Positions 36,464-46,635 of a DNA stretch of 64,000 bases are shown here, one piece after another. The stretch comes from JASGTU01 sp963821815 (GTDB lineage: Bacteria > Chloroflexota > Anaerolineae > Caldilineales > Caldilineaceae). Each line of letters starts with the position of its first letter. Positions within the stretch are counted from its first letter, which is position 1. The notes under the pieces were generated by a model. The model was not told the DNA's origin and made no database searches. It saw only the letters and a list, made by a program, of their open reading frames with translations. The stretch lies in assembly GCA_963821815.1 (NCBI GenBank), contig CAWGFG010000005.1:1-64000 (forward strand), read 5' to 3'. The position numbers and the translations under genes are program-made.

Positions 36464-37702
36464 ATGACGTCAACAACTGTTTCTGCAATAAGCACTGCGG
36501 ATGTCCGGTACCGCCTCAAACCAGGCGAGGGAACGGATGCTATCCATTCCGATCCGGTCTATTCCTATTCTGTCGCTATCCTAGAGAGTGACTCTGGCCT
36601 ACGCGGAATCGGTATTGCGTTTACGTTGGGTGCAGGAAACGACCTGGTCTGCAAGTTAATCGAAGAGCTTGCTGAACCCCTGATTGGCGTTGAAATTGAA
36701 TCGTTAATGGCAGCGTTCGGCGCCGTCTTCCGTCGCATCGCTGACCACCCGCAATACCGTTGGCTGGGCCCTCACAAAGGTATGGTGCACCTGGCGCTGG
36801 CCTCTATTACCAATGCCTGCTTCGACTTATGGGCCAAGTCACGAGCCGTTCCACTATGGCGATTGTTGCTGGACCTGTCGCCGCAACAGGTAGTCTCTCT
36901 ACTCGATCTCAGCTATCTGGAGGACGTCCTGCTGCCGTCACAGGCGCTGATGATTCTTGAAAAACAAGCGGAGAAACGCGCCGACCGGATGGCCATCCTG
37001 GATCGTGGCTATCCTGGCTACGATACATCCATTGGATGGTTCGCCTATTCAGACGAGCAGATTCAGGACAATATCCGTCGCGCCGTGGATGCCGGCTTTA
37101 CGGCAATGAAGCTGAAGGTAGGCGCGTCGGATGCGGAACGAGATATCCGCCGCGCCTATCTTGTGCGCGAAGCTGCTGGCGATGACGCCCGCATCATGCT
37201 TGATTGCAACCAGCAGTGGACCTTACCCCAGGCTATCCAAGCCAGTCTGCAACTAGCGGATATGTCGCCCTTCTGGATCGAGGAGCCGACCCATCCGGAC
37301 GATGTTCTGGCGCATCAAACACTGGCGCGGGCCATAGCCCCTACCCGTATCGCACTCGGTGAGCATGTACCAAACCGTGTTCTCTTTAAAAATTTCATCC
37401 AGGCGGGAGCGGTGCATTTCGTGCAAGCAGACTGTACGCGTGTGGGCGGCGTGAGCGAGTTTCTGACTGTCAGCCTGCTGGCACGGCAATTTGGTTTAGC
37501 CGTCGTCCCGCATGTGGGCGATATGGGGCAGATTCATCAACATCTGGTCCTCTTCAACCATATCGCATTAGGGCACGAGGACATCTTCCTTGAGTACATT
37601 CCACATCTGCGAGACCATTTTGTCCATCCGGCGGAAGTGGAGGATGGCGTCTATCGTACGCCTCAGGAGCCGGGCAGCAGTTGTGACCTACTAGACGTAT
37701 AG
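36464..37702 (+). CDS. L-fuconate dehydratase-like enolase superfamily enzyme
   Basis: The 412-residue protein matches L-fuconate dehydratases: SDPVYSYSVAILESD near the start, RWLGPHKGMVHLA, FDLWAKSRAVPLWRLL, GYPGYDTSIGWFAYSDE. Superfamily residues are visible: K-x-K in AMKLKVGA, metal ligands in MLDCNQQW, WIEEPT and LGEHVPN, and the His-Asp dyad in VPHVGDMGQ. It would dehydrate a sugar acid such as L-fuconate to a 2-keto-3-deoxy acid. Tandem placement with a SDR, and a mutarotase relic directly behind, support a fucose/rhamnose-type oxidative pathway. The exact substrate is not certain. Confidence 0.88.
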   Translation: MTSTTVSAISTADVRYRLKPGEGTDAIHSDPVYSYSVAILESDSGLRGIGIAFTLGAGNDLVCKLIEELAEPLIGVEIESLMAAFGAVFRRIADHPQYRWLGPHKGMVHLALASITNACFDLWAKSRAVPLWRLLLDLSPQQVVSLLDLSYLEDVLLPSQALMILEKQAEKRADRMAILDRGYPGYDTSIGWFAYSDEQIQDNIRRAVDAGFTAMKLKVGASDAERDIRRAYLVREAAGDDARIMLDCNQQWTLPQAIQASLQLADMSPFWIEEPTHPDDVLAHQTLARAIAPTRIALGEHVPNRVLFKNFIQAGAVHFVQADCTRVGGVSEFLTVSLLARQFGLAVVPHVGDMGQIHQHLVLFNHIALGHEDIFLEYIPHLRDHFVHPAEVEDGVYRTPQEPGSSCDLLDV

Positions 37703-37759
37703 TAAAAGGTACAGTAAATTTGCCGACACAGTAGGATCATGACTAGAGGCAACATCGAC

Positions 37760-38084
37760 ATGCAACGATTCCGGTAAGGTGATCAGGATCAAGCCGGAAA
37801 GACTCGAAGCGTACAAGGCGCTGCCCGCCGATCCGTGGCCCGATGTGCTGACCAAGATCACTGACTGTAACATTCGCAACTATTTGATCTACATCCAGGA
37901 CGTTTATCTGTTCAGCTACTTCGAGTATGTGGGCGACGGCTATAGCGCCGACATGACAAAGATGGCGGCCGATCCGGTAACGCAGAAACGGTGGAAGCTG
38001 ACCGATCCATGCCAGGAGCCTCTTAATACTCGAGCCCCTGGTGAACGGTGGGCGAATATGGAGGAAGTCTTCCACCACGACTAA
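37760..38084 (+). pseudogene. rhaM: L-rhamnose mutarotase, frameshifted with altered active site
   Basis: The natural start reads MQRFR-stop because of one extra C; removing it gives MQRFGKVIRIKPERLEAYKAL, the expected beginning of RhaM. A GTG at 37779 could restart translation six residues in. The rest, FSYFEYVGDGYSADMTKMAADP and TDPCQEPLNTR, ending in MEEVFHHD, is typical of the about 105-residue family. In the segment EAYKALPADPWPDV the residue equal to the catalytic histidine of E. coli RhaM (YxxxH) is proline. Frameshift and active-site loss together indicate a pseudogene. Confidence 0.8.
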
Positions 38085-38155
38085 TCACCACTCAGCGAAA
38101 CAACTTTCTAGCGGCTCCGATCAGGGATGGTTCAGGCATTTTCCTGGGAAGCTAG

Positions 38156-38330
38156 ATGAAGTCACTAACAGTTGTGCGGCATGGTGAAACAAGGTCAACA
38201 TACCCATGATCTCTCTCAGACACAGTCGACCGGAGCGGCGATGACTGCGACGAACGGCGGTATGTTGATAGCGCTGCCGCTAGACTTTAGCGTGTTGGCT
38301 GCACTCATCGACATCGAAGAGTATTTAGAC
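38156..38330 (+). pseudogene. Histidine phosphatase (phosphoglycerate-mutase-like) N-terminal remnant
   Basis: The frame opens MKSLTVVRHGETRSTYP and hits a TGA. RHGE is the phosphohistidine motif of the branch 1 histidine phosphatases. LSDTV follows but no further homology is found. Only about 20 residues are recognisable, so this is a short relic. Confidence 0.5.
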
Positions 38331-38439
38331 TCTACTCATCGCGGAACTTCTTGTTGGCTGGATGCTTAGGTCGGCGAAGCCAGACGTAGCCAACAGGGAG
38401 TCCCTCTTCTATTAACGACAGCATGTACAGTTTAAAGGT

Positions 38440-38790
38440 TTGAAAATAAACCGTCTCGAAAACCGCTGCGCTCTCGTACTCCGCCTTGTCAAAGGGGATG
38501 AGAAATGGCACGCTCTCCTGGCTCCCCGTTCGTTCCACTACTGTCAACTGGTCCATTATCACACCAAAATGACGGTGAAACACATACGACATTCTGTCTA
38601 CGAAATCAACGATCCCTTCGATTGGGTTCCGCTCTACCGGCGCCCTGCTCCGGTTGACGGTACAGCGTCTCAACGGGTTGAGTTGCTGCAAGAAAAGAGT
38701 TACGAACTTGATGGTGAGAGTTTGCTTGTGAGCGTACTGCCAGACCCCATTCACCTGTTCACTCAACGCGGTCAGAGCAGGTACGACTGA
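38440..38790 (+). CDS. Unidentified protein or fragment
   Basis: A 116-residue frame with plausible codon use, including KHIRHSVYEINDPFDWVPLYRRPAPVD and QRVELLQEKSYELDG. I do not recognise it. It may be an inner piece of a larger decayed gene since no ribosome binding site precedes the first ATG. An overlapping minus-strand frame at 38332-38766 is the likelier shadow. Confidence 0.3.
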   Translation: MKINRLENRCALVLRLVKGDEKWHALLAPRSFHYCQLVHYHTKMTVKHIRHSVYEINDPFDWVPLYRRPAPVDGTASQRVELLQEKSYELDGESLLVSVLPDPIHLFTQRGQSRYD

Positions 38791-39394
38791 ATACCATCAT
38801 GAAGTTTCGGCTGCAGCACACATGACATTGGTCGATTAAACGGATTCGGCCAGGAGGGACACTCGAAATCTACTTGACAATGCACAAACTGGCTGACCGG
38901 TTGCACGTCCCTTACCGAAGCGCCTATTGATTAATTTTCCCAGATATCATCCCGCCAGACGAACGCTCACACTTAGGTGATCCGGCCTACATGATGCGCG
39001 ACGATGCAGAGTTGCTGCAGGTTCTGGAAGCGAATGTCAGAGAACGCAAGTGGAACCGAGACACAGCAAAGCCAGCAGAAACGTGTTCGCTCAGGCAGGC
39101 AGAAACATGCGTAGGTCAACACTACCTAGCCGTAGCCATAGGTGTAGCGGCTATGAGAAGGGCTGCATCGAGGAAACGAATCCGCGCGCCAAGAAGTAGC
39201 CGGTTCCTGGTGAGTTTTGGCTCGTGCGAGTTCAGAACAGAGGCTGGAGCCGTCTGTGTACGGACTATGAAGCGGCCCACTTGCTGTGTTTCAAGATCGG
39301 TGGGAACGAACGCGGATGGAGAGAAGCGACTGCGTCAAGCGCGCAGTGTTCTCTCCTTCCGCTTCTAGTGTGAGGCGTCAGATACGGCGAGTGT
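38791..39394. other. No recognisable gene
   Basis: About 600 bp downstream of the giant beta-helix gene, with no frame of coding character. No obvious terminator hairpin for that gene was found. Confidence 0.35.
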
Positions 39395-42352
39395 TTATCG
39401 CCCGATAGAGGGCAGATACTGCTCGCTGTCCAAGCCGTTCATGGGCACGCTGCCCCTACTGACGCTCGTCTTTGCCGCCTGTATCGCAGGAGCAGATTGC
39501 ACGGCAGGCAGGTAGACCGCAGGGTCCACGCTGGCGTCCATCTTTGCCACCGCAATCGGCGTCACTGTCTCTGTGCTATCCTTCTGCACCGTTATCGTTA
39601 CCGGGAGCGGGCTCGGGTAGCCGTTGGCTATCACAGTCAGGATGTACGTGCCTGCTGGAACGTCGCTAAAGGCATACCCGCCGTCAACGTCGGTAGTCGC
39701 TGGGTTTGTGAAGGCGGCGGCGCTCACTTGGTCTAGTGTGATACTCGCTCCTTGTACGCCCTCACTGCCGTCGGATGTGCCGTTGTTGTTCAGATCCTCA
39801 AAGACGATTCCGGCAACGCTTCCGGTCTCTATCTCGATAACCTGCGCATCCACTTCCACCTGGAACGTGCTTGCGCCACTATCGTCACCGTCGTCCACCG
39901 TCACCTTAACCGTATAGCCACCCAGCGAAGCAAATATATGTGACTTGTCCGGCAAAGTACCGGTCGCATCCTGGCTAAAGGATGTGGTCGCGCCGCCATC
40001 GCCCCAGTCGACCGTCACTTGCCACGGCTCATCAGCGCCTGGGTCGCTGAAAGTGCCCAGGGTAAAGGACTTCTGCACACTCGCCGTGGCAGTCTGATTG
40101 GACGTGGCGGTGACCAAAGGCGCTTCATCGGCAACGGATGCCGTGAAGGCGGCGCTGCCCGCATCGCCGTCCTTATCGGTGACCGTCACGGTCACGTCAT
40201 AGTCGCCGCTCTTGGCATAGCTATGCGTCTGGTCCGGCAGGCTGCCCTGGGCATTCAGGCTGAAGTTCGTTTCCGCACTGCCATCCCCCCAGTCGACCGC
40301 CACCTGCCACGGGTTATCGTTGACGCCAGCGTCCGTGAAGCTGCCCAGGCTGAACTCTTTTGCAGTCCCTTCCGACGCACTCTGAACGGCAGCAGGCGTC
40401 ACGATCGGCGCCAGGTTGCCAACCGTCACGGGCGATGTTCCCGTACCGGTTATTCCGCCAGAATCTGTCACCATCAGGTGCACAGTGAAGCTGCCGCTGT
40501 CTAGGTAAAGACATGAATCGCCGGTGGGTGCGGTTGAGGTTATCTCGAAGTTGGCGTCATCACGGCAGTCCCAGGCGTAACCCGTCAGACCGCCGAATCC
40601 ACTGGAGCCGCTGCCATCCAGGGAAATCGAAGAGCCCTCATTCGTGGCATACGGTCCGCCGGCATCAGCCGAGGGTAGGACGGCTTGGCTGTTTACCTCG
40701 TAGGCACCCAGATCCACCACATTGACGCCGTTGTTGGCAAGAACCGTTACATCGAAGAGGCGATCCAGGCCATCCAGATCGCTGGTGGTGCCCGCGGGGA
40801 CGAGGGTGTCATCGCCAGCGTCGATTGCAGACGAATATTGACGCAGATGCAGGTCACCCAGATCGCCTGTGGTTCGGTCCGCATTGCGCACAAAGCTCGG
40901 GTCCGTTTGGATGCCGCCCAATGCACCGTCCTGAATGATGCTGCGTTCCACGCTGGTAGCGCCAGTGGCAACCACTTGGGTAGTGGTGTTGGCCCACAGG
41001 ATGCTATTGGCCATGTCGAGCGAGCCGGTAGCGTAGGCAGCGCCACCTCCGCTGCTGCCCTGATTGGCGACTAGCGTGCTGTTGATCAACTGAAACGGAC
41101 TGCCGCTGGAGAAAATGCCGCCGCCCCAGACAGCCGTGTTGCTGACGATCAGGCTGTTGATTACAGACAGTGAACCGGCTGCATTCAGGCCGCCGCCGGC
41201 GTTATTCGCGCTTTCATTGTTCTGGATACGGCTGTCGACAATTGTGGTTGCACCCATGGCGCGCAGCCCACCACCTTCTTGACTCGCCGTATTGCCGAGC
41301 ACGCGCGTGTCTGTCATGGCCAGCGTCGCATTGGCGTATAGACCGGCTCCACCACCCGTAGCAGTGCTCTCGTTGTGCTCGATGCGGCTGCTTGCGACTG
41401 TCGCTGCGCCATGCGCGTATACGCCGCCGCCTTTGTACGGAGCCGAGTTACTGAGAACATCCGTCCCGGTCATATCCAGCGTTGAGTTCGTGTTCAGCGC
41501 GCCGCCATTGCTGCTTATGCTTTGATTATTCTCAAAGCGACTGCCGGCGACCGTCACCGTATCCAACGCGAACAACCCACCCCCATCTCGATCCGCCGTA
41601 TTGCTGAGGATTTGCGTGCCCAATATATCCATCGTCGAATTGCCGTACAGGCCGCCACCCTTGCTGCTTTCACTCGTATTGTTCACGAAGTAGCTTTCGA
41701 CGAGTGTCACCGCATCGGTTGCGAATACTCCGCCGCCTGAATACTTGGCCGAGTTGCTGATGACGTGCGTATCTGTCATGGCCAGCGTCGCATTGGCGTT
41801 GAGCCCGCCGCCGTTACCGTTCGTGCTCGTATTGTTTTCAACGCGGCTGCCGGTGACTGTCGCAGCAAGCGTCACAAGTGCGCCACCACCAGAGGCGGAT
41901 GTTGTGTTGCTAAGAATGAGCGTGTCGGTCATGAACAGCGTCGAACCCAGGTACAAGCCACCGCCGCCATACGCACCTGTACTCGCGTTGTTCTCGATGC
42001 GGCTGCTGGCAATAGTCGCTGCGCCGTCCACTCGCATCCCACCGCCGTTATTGTCCGCTGTGTTCTGTGAAACGTCCGTGCCGATCATGGACAACGTCGA
42101 GTTGGTCCAAAGACCGCCGCCGTCGGCATAGCCAACGCCGTTGCTATCATTGCCCTCAATACGGCTGTTCACGACGGTCAAAGGACCGAATGCAAACAGA
42201 CCGCCGCCGGAAGCTTGCGCTGTGTTGCCGAGGATGTCGCTTTCGGTTAGGTCCAGTGCGGACAAGGTGTATATGCCGCCTCCGCTGTTGGTTTTGCTCT
42301 CGTTGTTGTTGACATGGCTGTTGACGACAGTCAAAGCGCCGAATGTATACAA
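39395..42352 (-). CDS. Giant beta-helix surface protein, C-terminal frame (beta-helix, PKD, SdrD-B-like)
   Basis: This is the second half of one protein. Residues 1-500 are parallel beta-helix repeats of about 30 residues (GGGLYANSTL-MTDTxVLSNTAxxxGGGVFA-ATVxxSRIENN), as in Pmp/autotransporter-type adhesins. A LHLRQYSSAIDAGDD linker follows, then three PKD-like domains (ADAGGPYATNEGSSISLDGSGSS; VAVDWGDGSAETNFSL; VTVDWGDGGATTSF). Next is a SdrD-B/carboxypeptidase-regulatory-like domain (GIVFEDLNNNGTSDGSEGVQGA) and a short end YLPSIGR. No membrane anchor or LPxTG is seen. Adhesion or matrix function is inferred. A frameshift at about 42385 separates it from its N-terminal half. Confidence 0.9.
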   Translation of the reverse strand: MYTFGALTVVNSHVNNNESKTNSGGGIYTLSALDLTESDILGNTAQASGGGLFAFGPLTVVNSRIEGNDSNGVGYADGGGLWTNSTLSMIGTDVSQNTADNNGGGMRVDGAATIASSRIENNASTGAYGGGGLYLGSTLFMTDTLILSNTTSASGGGALVTLAATVTGSRVENNTSTNGNGGGLNANATLAMTDTHVISNSAKYSGGGVFATDAVTLVESYFVNNTSESSKGGGLYGNSTMDILGTQILSNTADRDGGGLFALDTVTVAGSRFENNQSISSNGGALNTNSTLDMTGTDVLSNSAPYKGGGVYAHGAATVASSRIEHNESTATGGGAGLYANATLAMTDTRVLGNTASQEGGGLRAMGATTIVDSRIQNNESANNAGGGLNAAGSLSVINSLIVSNTAVWGGGIFSSGSPFQLINSTLVANQGSSGGGAAYATGSLDMANSILWANTTTQVVATGATSVERSIIQDGALGGIQTDPSFVRNADRTTGDLGDLHLRQYSSAIDAGDDTLVPAGTTSDLDGLDRLFDVTVLANNGVNVVDLGAYEVNSQAVLPSADAGGPYATNEGSSISLDGSGSSGFGGLTGYAWDCRDDANFEITSTAPTGDSCLYLDSGSFTVHLMVTDSGGITGTGTSPVTVGNLAPIVTPAAVQSASEGTAKEFSLGSFTDAGVNDNPWQVAVDWGDGSAETNFSLNAQGSLPDQTHSYAKSGDYDVTVTVTDKDGDAGSAAFTASVADEAPLVTATSNQTATASVQKSFTLGTFSDPGADEPWQVTVDWGDGGATTSFSQDATGTLPDKSHIFASLGGYTVKVTVDDGDDSGASTFQVEVDAQVIEIETGSVAGIVFEDLNNNGTSDGSEGVQGASITLDQVSAAAFTNPATTDVDGGYAFSDVPAGTYILTVIANGYPSPLPVTITVQKDSTETVTPIAVAKMDASVDPAVYLPAVQSAPAIQAAKTSVSRGSVPMNGLDSEQYLPSIGR

Positions 42353-44378
42353 ACCGCCGCCGGTATGCTGCGATGTGTTGCTGAGAAATGTCTGTACCCA
42401 TCACCGTCAGCGTATTATTGACATACAGACCGCCACCGCTGATGGTTGTGCTCGTGTTGTTCTCAACGCGGCTGTTGACGACAGTTGAGGCGCCTGTCAC
42501 AAACGCACCGCCGCCGTTGGTAGCGGTGTTGTTCAGCACGTTCGTATCTGTCATGGCCAGCGTATATGCGGCGTATAGACCACCGCCGCTGCTGTTTCTG
42601 CTCTCGTTGCGTTCGATGTCGCTGTTGACCACCGTCGCAATGCTTCCCACATAGACGCCGCCGCCGGAATTATTCGAAGTATTGCTCAGAATACTTGTGC
42701 CTGTTAGCTCGAGCACCTGATTGGCGTATAGACCGCCTCCGCTTCTGGTTAGGCTCTCATTGCGCTCAATGCGGCCACCGTTGAACGTGGCTGGACCGAA
42801 CACATTCACACCGCCGCCGTCGACCATCGACCTGTTGCCGAGATACTCCGTGTTCGTACTGACCAGCGATGCATTGGTGAATAGACCGCCGCCGGCGCTG
42901 GCTGTACTCTGATTGTTTTCGAAGCGGCTGTTGTCGACCGAAGCGTCATAGAACACGAATACCCCGCCGCCGGCGCCTGACGCCGTGTTGCTTAGGATGT
43001 CGGTGTCCGTCATATTCAACGAAGCCTCGGCGAATAGAGCGCCGCCGCTACCGCTTGTTGCGCTATTGCGCTCGAAGTTGCTGATGGAGATCGACGACGC
43101 TCCTTTGGCATTTACCCCGCCGCCTTGAGCTGTAGCCGTATTGCTGATGACCTGTGTGTTGATCATGGCGAGCGTTGCGTTTGCGTACAAACCACCGCCC
43201 GTAACGGTCGTCCTGCCATTGTTTTCGAATCTGCTATTGATGACTGTGGTTGCACCGGTAGCATAGACGCCGCCGCCGAAAACCAGCGCCGTGTTGCTGA
43301 TCAACTCTGTGCCCGTCATATACAGTGTGGAATTAGCGTAGAAACCGCCGCCAAATGCAGAGGTTGTCACCTCATTATTCTCGATACGGCTATTGCTTAC
43401 CGTCGCCGCGTTGAACGCAAACACACCACCGCCATAAGAAGCCGATGTATTACTGATGATGAACGTATCGGTCATGGCCAGCATACCTGCGAACAGACCG
43501 CCACCGCTTCCCGCACTTTGATTCTCTGCGAAACGGCTGTTGATAACGGTTGCATCATCCGCATACATGCCGCCGCCACCGCCGCCGGTCGTGTTCTTGT
43601 TTCTGACAAAGTGACTGTCCACGACCCTGGTTGCGCCAAACGCAAACAACCCGCCGCCGAATTGGGTCGCCGTATTGCTGATCACGTGGGTTCCGGTCAT
43701 CTCCAGCGTTGTAAAGGCATACAGACCGCCGCCGGCACTTGACGGACTGGTGCTCGCATTGTTTTCCAAGCGACTGTTAACGATAATGGCTGCCGCTTTC
43801 GCATAGATTCCAGCGCCATAGGGCGCCGTATTGCTGAGAATGTGCGTGCCCGTCATCTCCAGCGTCGAATTAGCCCAGACTCCTCCGCCACACCCGTTGC
43901 CAGGACATATGGCGCCAACTACTCCTGTGGTTCCGTTCTGAACGATAAGGTTTTCCAGCGTGAGCGGGGATGTGGCAAAGACAACGCGTCCTGCCGAGGT
44001 TGCATCCAGCACAGTCGGATTCGCTGTTGGATGGGAGACGGACCAGTTTATGGTTGTGTAGCCGCCGCGCAGCGTCACAGGGGCGTTGACGTAGACGGTC
44101 TGGCTGCTGCCGAAAAGGGGTTGCACTCCCGCACACGTACCTGCGATCAGGACTGTGCCGCCGCCCACCCCTAGAGAATCTACCGCAGTCTGTACGGGAG
44201 TAAAGGTGCTGCTTGCGTAGACGGTTGTTCCGCTGTCTGGCGTAGCGAAGCAGATGTCGGTCGGTGCAGCCATTGCACTGCGAGTGGTTCTACCGATACC
44301 GAAGAGAAGAAGGAAGATAGCTACACCGGCAAAGATCAATGGCATGACAAAACTGAGACGACGACCGATTTCAGGCAT
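42353..44378 (-). CDS. Giant beta-helix surface protein, N-terminal frame with signal peptide
   Basis: The start MPEIGRRLSFVMPLIFAGVA has GAGGG five bases before it and opens a signal peptide (core LIFAGVAIFLLLFGIG, cleavage near SAMAAP). About 650 residues of beta-helix repeats follow, beginning after CFATPDSGTTVYASSTFTP. Near 42385 an extra T (GACATTTCTCAG where GACATTCTCAGC is expected from the repeat) throws the frame into QQHIAAYRRR; the repeat pattern resumes at once in the frame of the downstream piece. Joined, the protein has about 1660 residues. The one-base change in a T run could be an assembly error. Confidence 0.88.
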
Positions 44379-44390
44379 TTGCCCTCGCAA

Positions 44391-44811
44391 GCTCGACTTG
44401 GCCGTCAGTCAGCGTGACAATCACGCGGAATATAGTATGCCAAATGGTCTGCAAGCATAAGCGATAAAGGGTTTGACCACAATCAGAGGATATGGGGGCT
44501 ATTTCGCCATGAAGCCTACGCGTGGTGAAACGTTCGTACGCCAAGGGCTGACGGTGGTCAGGGAATCGGCGCAACCACAAGTGAAATGAGGAGGTTCGGC
44601 AGAGAAGCGGACGCTGCGTGTGCGGTGGGGAAACGAGCGCTCGGTCATCGGGATGCTCTTGCACGGGTTACCGTATGCCGTTGCACGCGCGTACCCATTT
44701 TGCTTCTGGTGTAAAGAGCTATTCCCTTGTTACCAATCTAATACTACAGTTGTAGATATGATAAATGACCTTCACTCAGGCCAATGCAGTAGGCAGAGGA
44801 AGAACAAATTG
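44391..44811. other. No recognisable gene
   Basis: About 420 bp between divergent units (giant surface protein leftward, IS701 rightward). It should contain the promoter of the former. The left end of the IS701 element probably lies near its right border but the terminal repeat was not identified. Confidence 0.35.
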
Positions 44812-46035
44812 ATGGATGTGACAGCATGGGCGCATGAACTGGCCTGCGTGATGGAACGGATCGGGCGGCGCTTAGTGCGGTCTGAGGCCGCCAGCGAGCG
44901 CACCAGTATCTACAGGGATTGCTGAGTCCGGCGGAACGCAAGAACGGCTGGCAACTGGCGGAAACGGTCGGCGAACGAGTCCGCACGGTATCCAGCAGTT
45001 TCTCTACGCCGGGCGTGGGACGCGGATCGCCGTGGGACGACCTGCGCCCCTACGTCGTGGAGCACCTGGGCGATGCCAAAGCCGTGCTCGTGGTCGACGA
45101 GACGGGCTTCCTCAAGAAGGGCGCCAGTCGGTCGGGGTGCAGCGCCAGTACAGCGGCACCGCGGGCCGGATCGAGAACTGCCAGATCGGGGTCTTCCTGG
45201 CCTACGCCAGTGCGCAGGGCGGGCCGTCCTGATGACCGTGCACTCTATTTGCCGATAAGTTGGGTCGACGACCGCCCCCGCTGTCGCCAGACGCATATCC
45301 CTGATGAGGTAGCCTTAGCCACCAAGCCACAAATGGCGCTGCAGATGCTTGAGTAGGCGGTGGCGCATGAAGTCCCCTTCGGCTGGGTGACGGGTGACAG
45401 CGTGTACGGCGACTATCGGCGAATCCGGCTGTGGCTGGAAATGTTGCCCAAGCGCTATGTGCTGGCCGGGAGCCCGCTGGCGGGCGCGGCCAAGGAGTAC
45501 GTCTGGATAGACTTTCAGCAAGAGCGTGTGGGCGACGTGCTGGCGCAGTTGCCCGCTGATCACTGGGTGCGGCTGAGTGCCGGGGATGTGGCTAAAGGGC
45601 CGCGCCTCTATGAGTGGCAACGCATCCCGATCATTGCCACGCTGACGGAGGGCTGGCAACGCTGGCTCCTGGTGCGGCCCAACCTGGATGACGCTACCGA
45701 CCTGGCCGCCTTTGTCTGCTTCGCGCCGGCCGCAACGCCGCTGGAGAAACTGGTGCAGGCGGCGGGCAGTCGCCGGCATATCGAGACCGCCTTTGAAGAA
45801 GCCAAGGGTGAAGTGTGGTTGGACCCTTATGAGGTACGTTCCTTTGTCGGCTGGTATCGCCACATTACACTCGCCTGTCTCGCCCATGCGTTGCTGGTGG
45901 TGGTACGGACCAAAGCGAGTGCCTCACGGCCATCCGTTGCCGCAACAGCGCCAAAAAAAGGGCCGGAACCACCTCCGCCAGCTGCCGGGCAGCCTAGCGG
46001 CGTTCAAGGCTCGCCGTGGTCTCTTCTCCGTCTGA
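44812..46035 (+). pseudogene. IS701 family transposase, several frameshifts
   Basis: In order, different frames give MDVTAWAHELACVMERIGRR, NGWQLAETVGE, YVVEHLGDAKAVLVVDETGFLKKG, VQRQYSGTAGRIENCQIGVFLAYAS, then a long clean stretch HEVPFGWVTGDSVYGDYRRI to HITLACLAHALLVVV. These are diagnostic for IS701-type DDE transposases, with catalytic D in VVDETG, D in VTGDS and E in FEEAKGEV. At least three indels and one stop lie in the first 550 bp. The end, PGSLAAFKARRGLFSV, is in yet another frame. The element cut into a surface-protein gene that follows at once. Confidence 0.87.
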
Positions 46036-46569
46036 GTGTGGCCTTTGTACCTAAGGAAAGTGCACGACTCCGGCAATATTCTCCTAGCAGTAAGTGGATT
46101 ATATCCCCTGTCAACACAGTTTAGGGTGACCTGGGATGGCATTGTATACGCCAAGGGCTACAGTCTTCAGTCTGCAGATTACGCTGAACACTTACCTGCT
46201 TCAGGCGATGCTGAACCCGGGGAAGTAGTTGCACTGAATGCAGAAGGCAACTTGCAACGTAGTAGCGAACCCTACCAGTCCACTGTAGCCGGTATCTATT
46301 CGGCTAATCCCGGGCTTCTTGGCGGCGCAGACATAGATGGTTCAACTGACGGTAAGATACCGCTCGCCATCGTGGGTGTGGTTCCTGTGAAGGTTAGTGC
46401 AGAGAACGGCGCCATTGCACCAGGTGATCTGCTTACCAGCGCATCACTGCCAGGTCACGCCATGCGTTGCGACGAGGATGACCCCTGCTTCGGTAGAACC
46501 ATTGGCAAGGCGATGCAATCGCATGCTGAGGGGACAGGCATGATCCAGATACTCGTCTCGCTACAGTAG
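46036..46569 (+). pseudogene. Surface protein C-terminal domain, beheaded by IS701
   Basis: From FRVTWDGIVYAKG the sequence reads ADYAEHLPASGDAEPGEVV, SSEPYQSTVAGIYSANPGLLGG, GKIPLAIVGVVPVKVSAENG, IAPGDLLTSASLPGHAM and GRTIGKAMQSHAEGTGMIQILVSLQ. I recall this domain as the C-terminal end of large tail-fibre-like or surface proteins (peptidase-G2-like), with an N-terminal stalk that here is missing. The frame is open across the IS junction but has no natural start. It lies 66 bp upstream of a small secreted protein, possibly once one operon. Confidence 0.65.
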
Positions 46570-46635
46570 GCAGGCGACACAGACAAAACCGAAGAGACGG
46601 AAAGGACTCAAGGCTGGTTGAGGAGGGCTGAAGCT

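Noticed and set aside
38332..38766. Minus-strand 144-residue protein
   Set aside because: Overlaps a plus-strand frame with better codon character; no recognisable motif.
39472..44174. Many plus-strand open frames across the beta-helix gene
   Set aside because: Antisense shadows of the GGG-rich repeats; no start signals and biased composition that mirrors the real gene.
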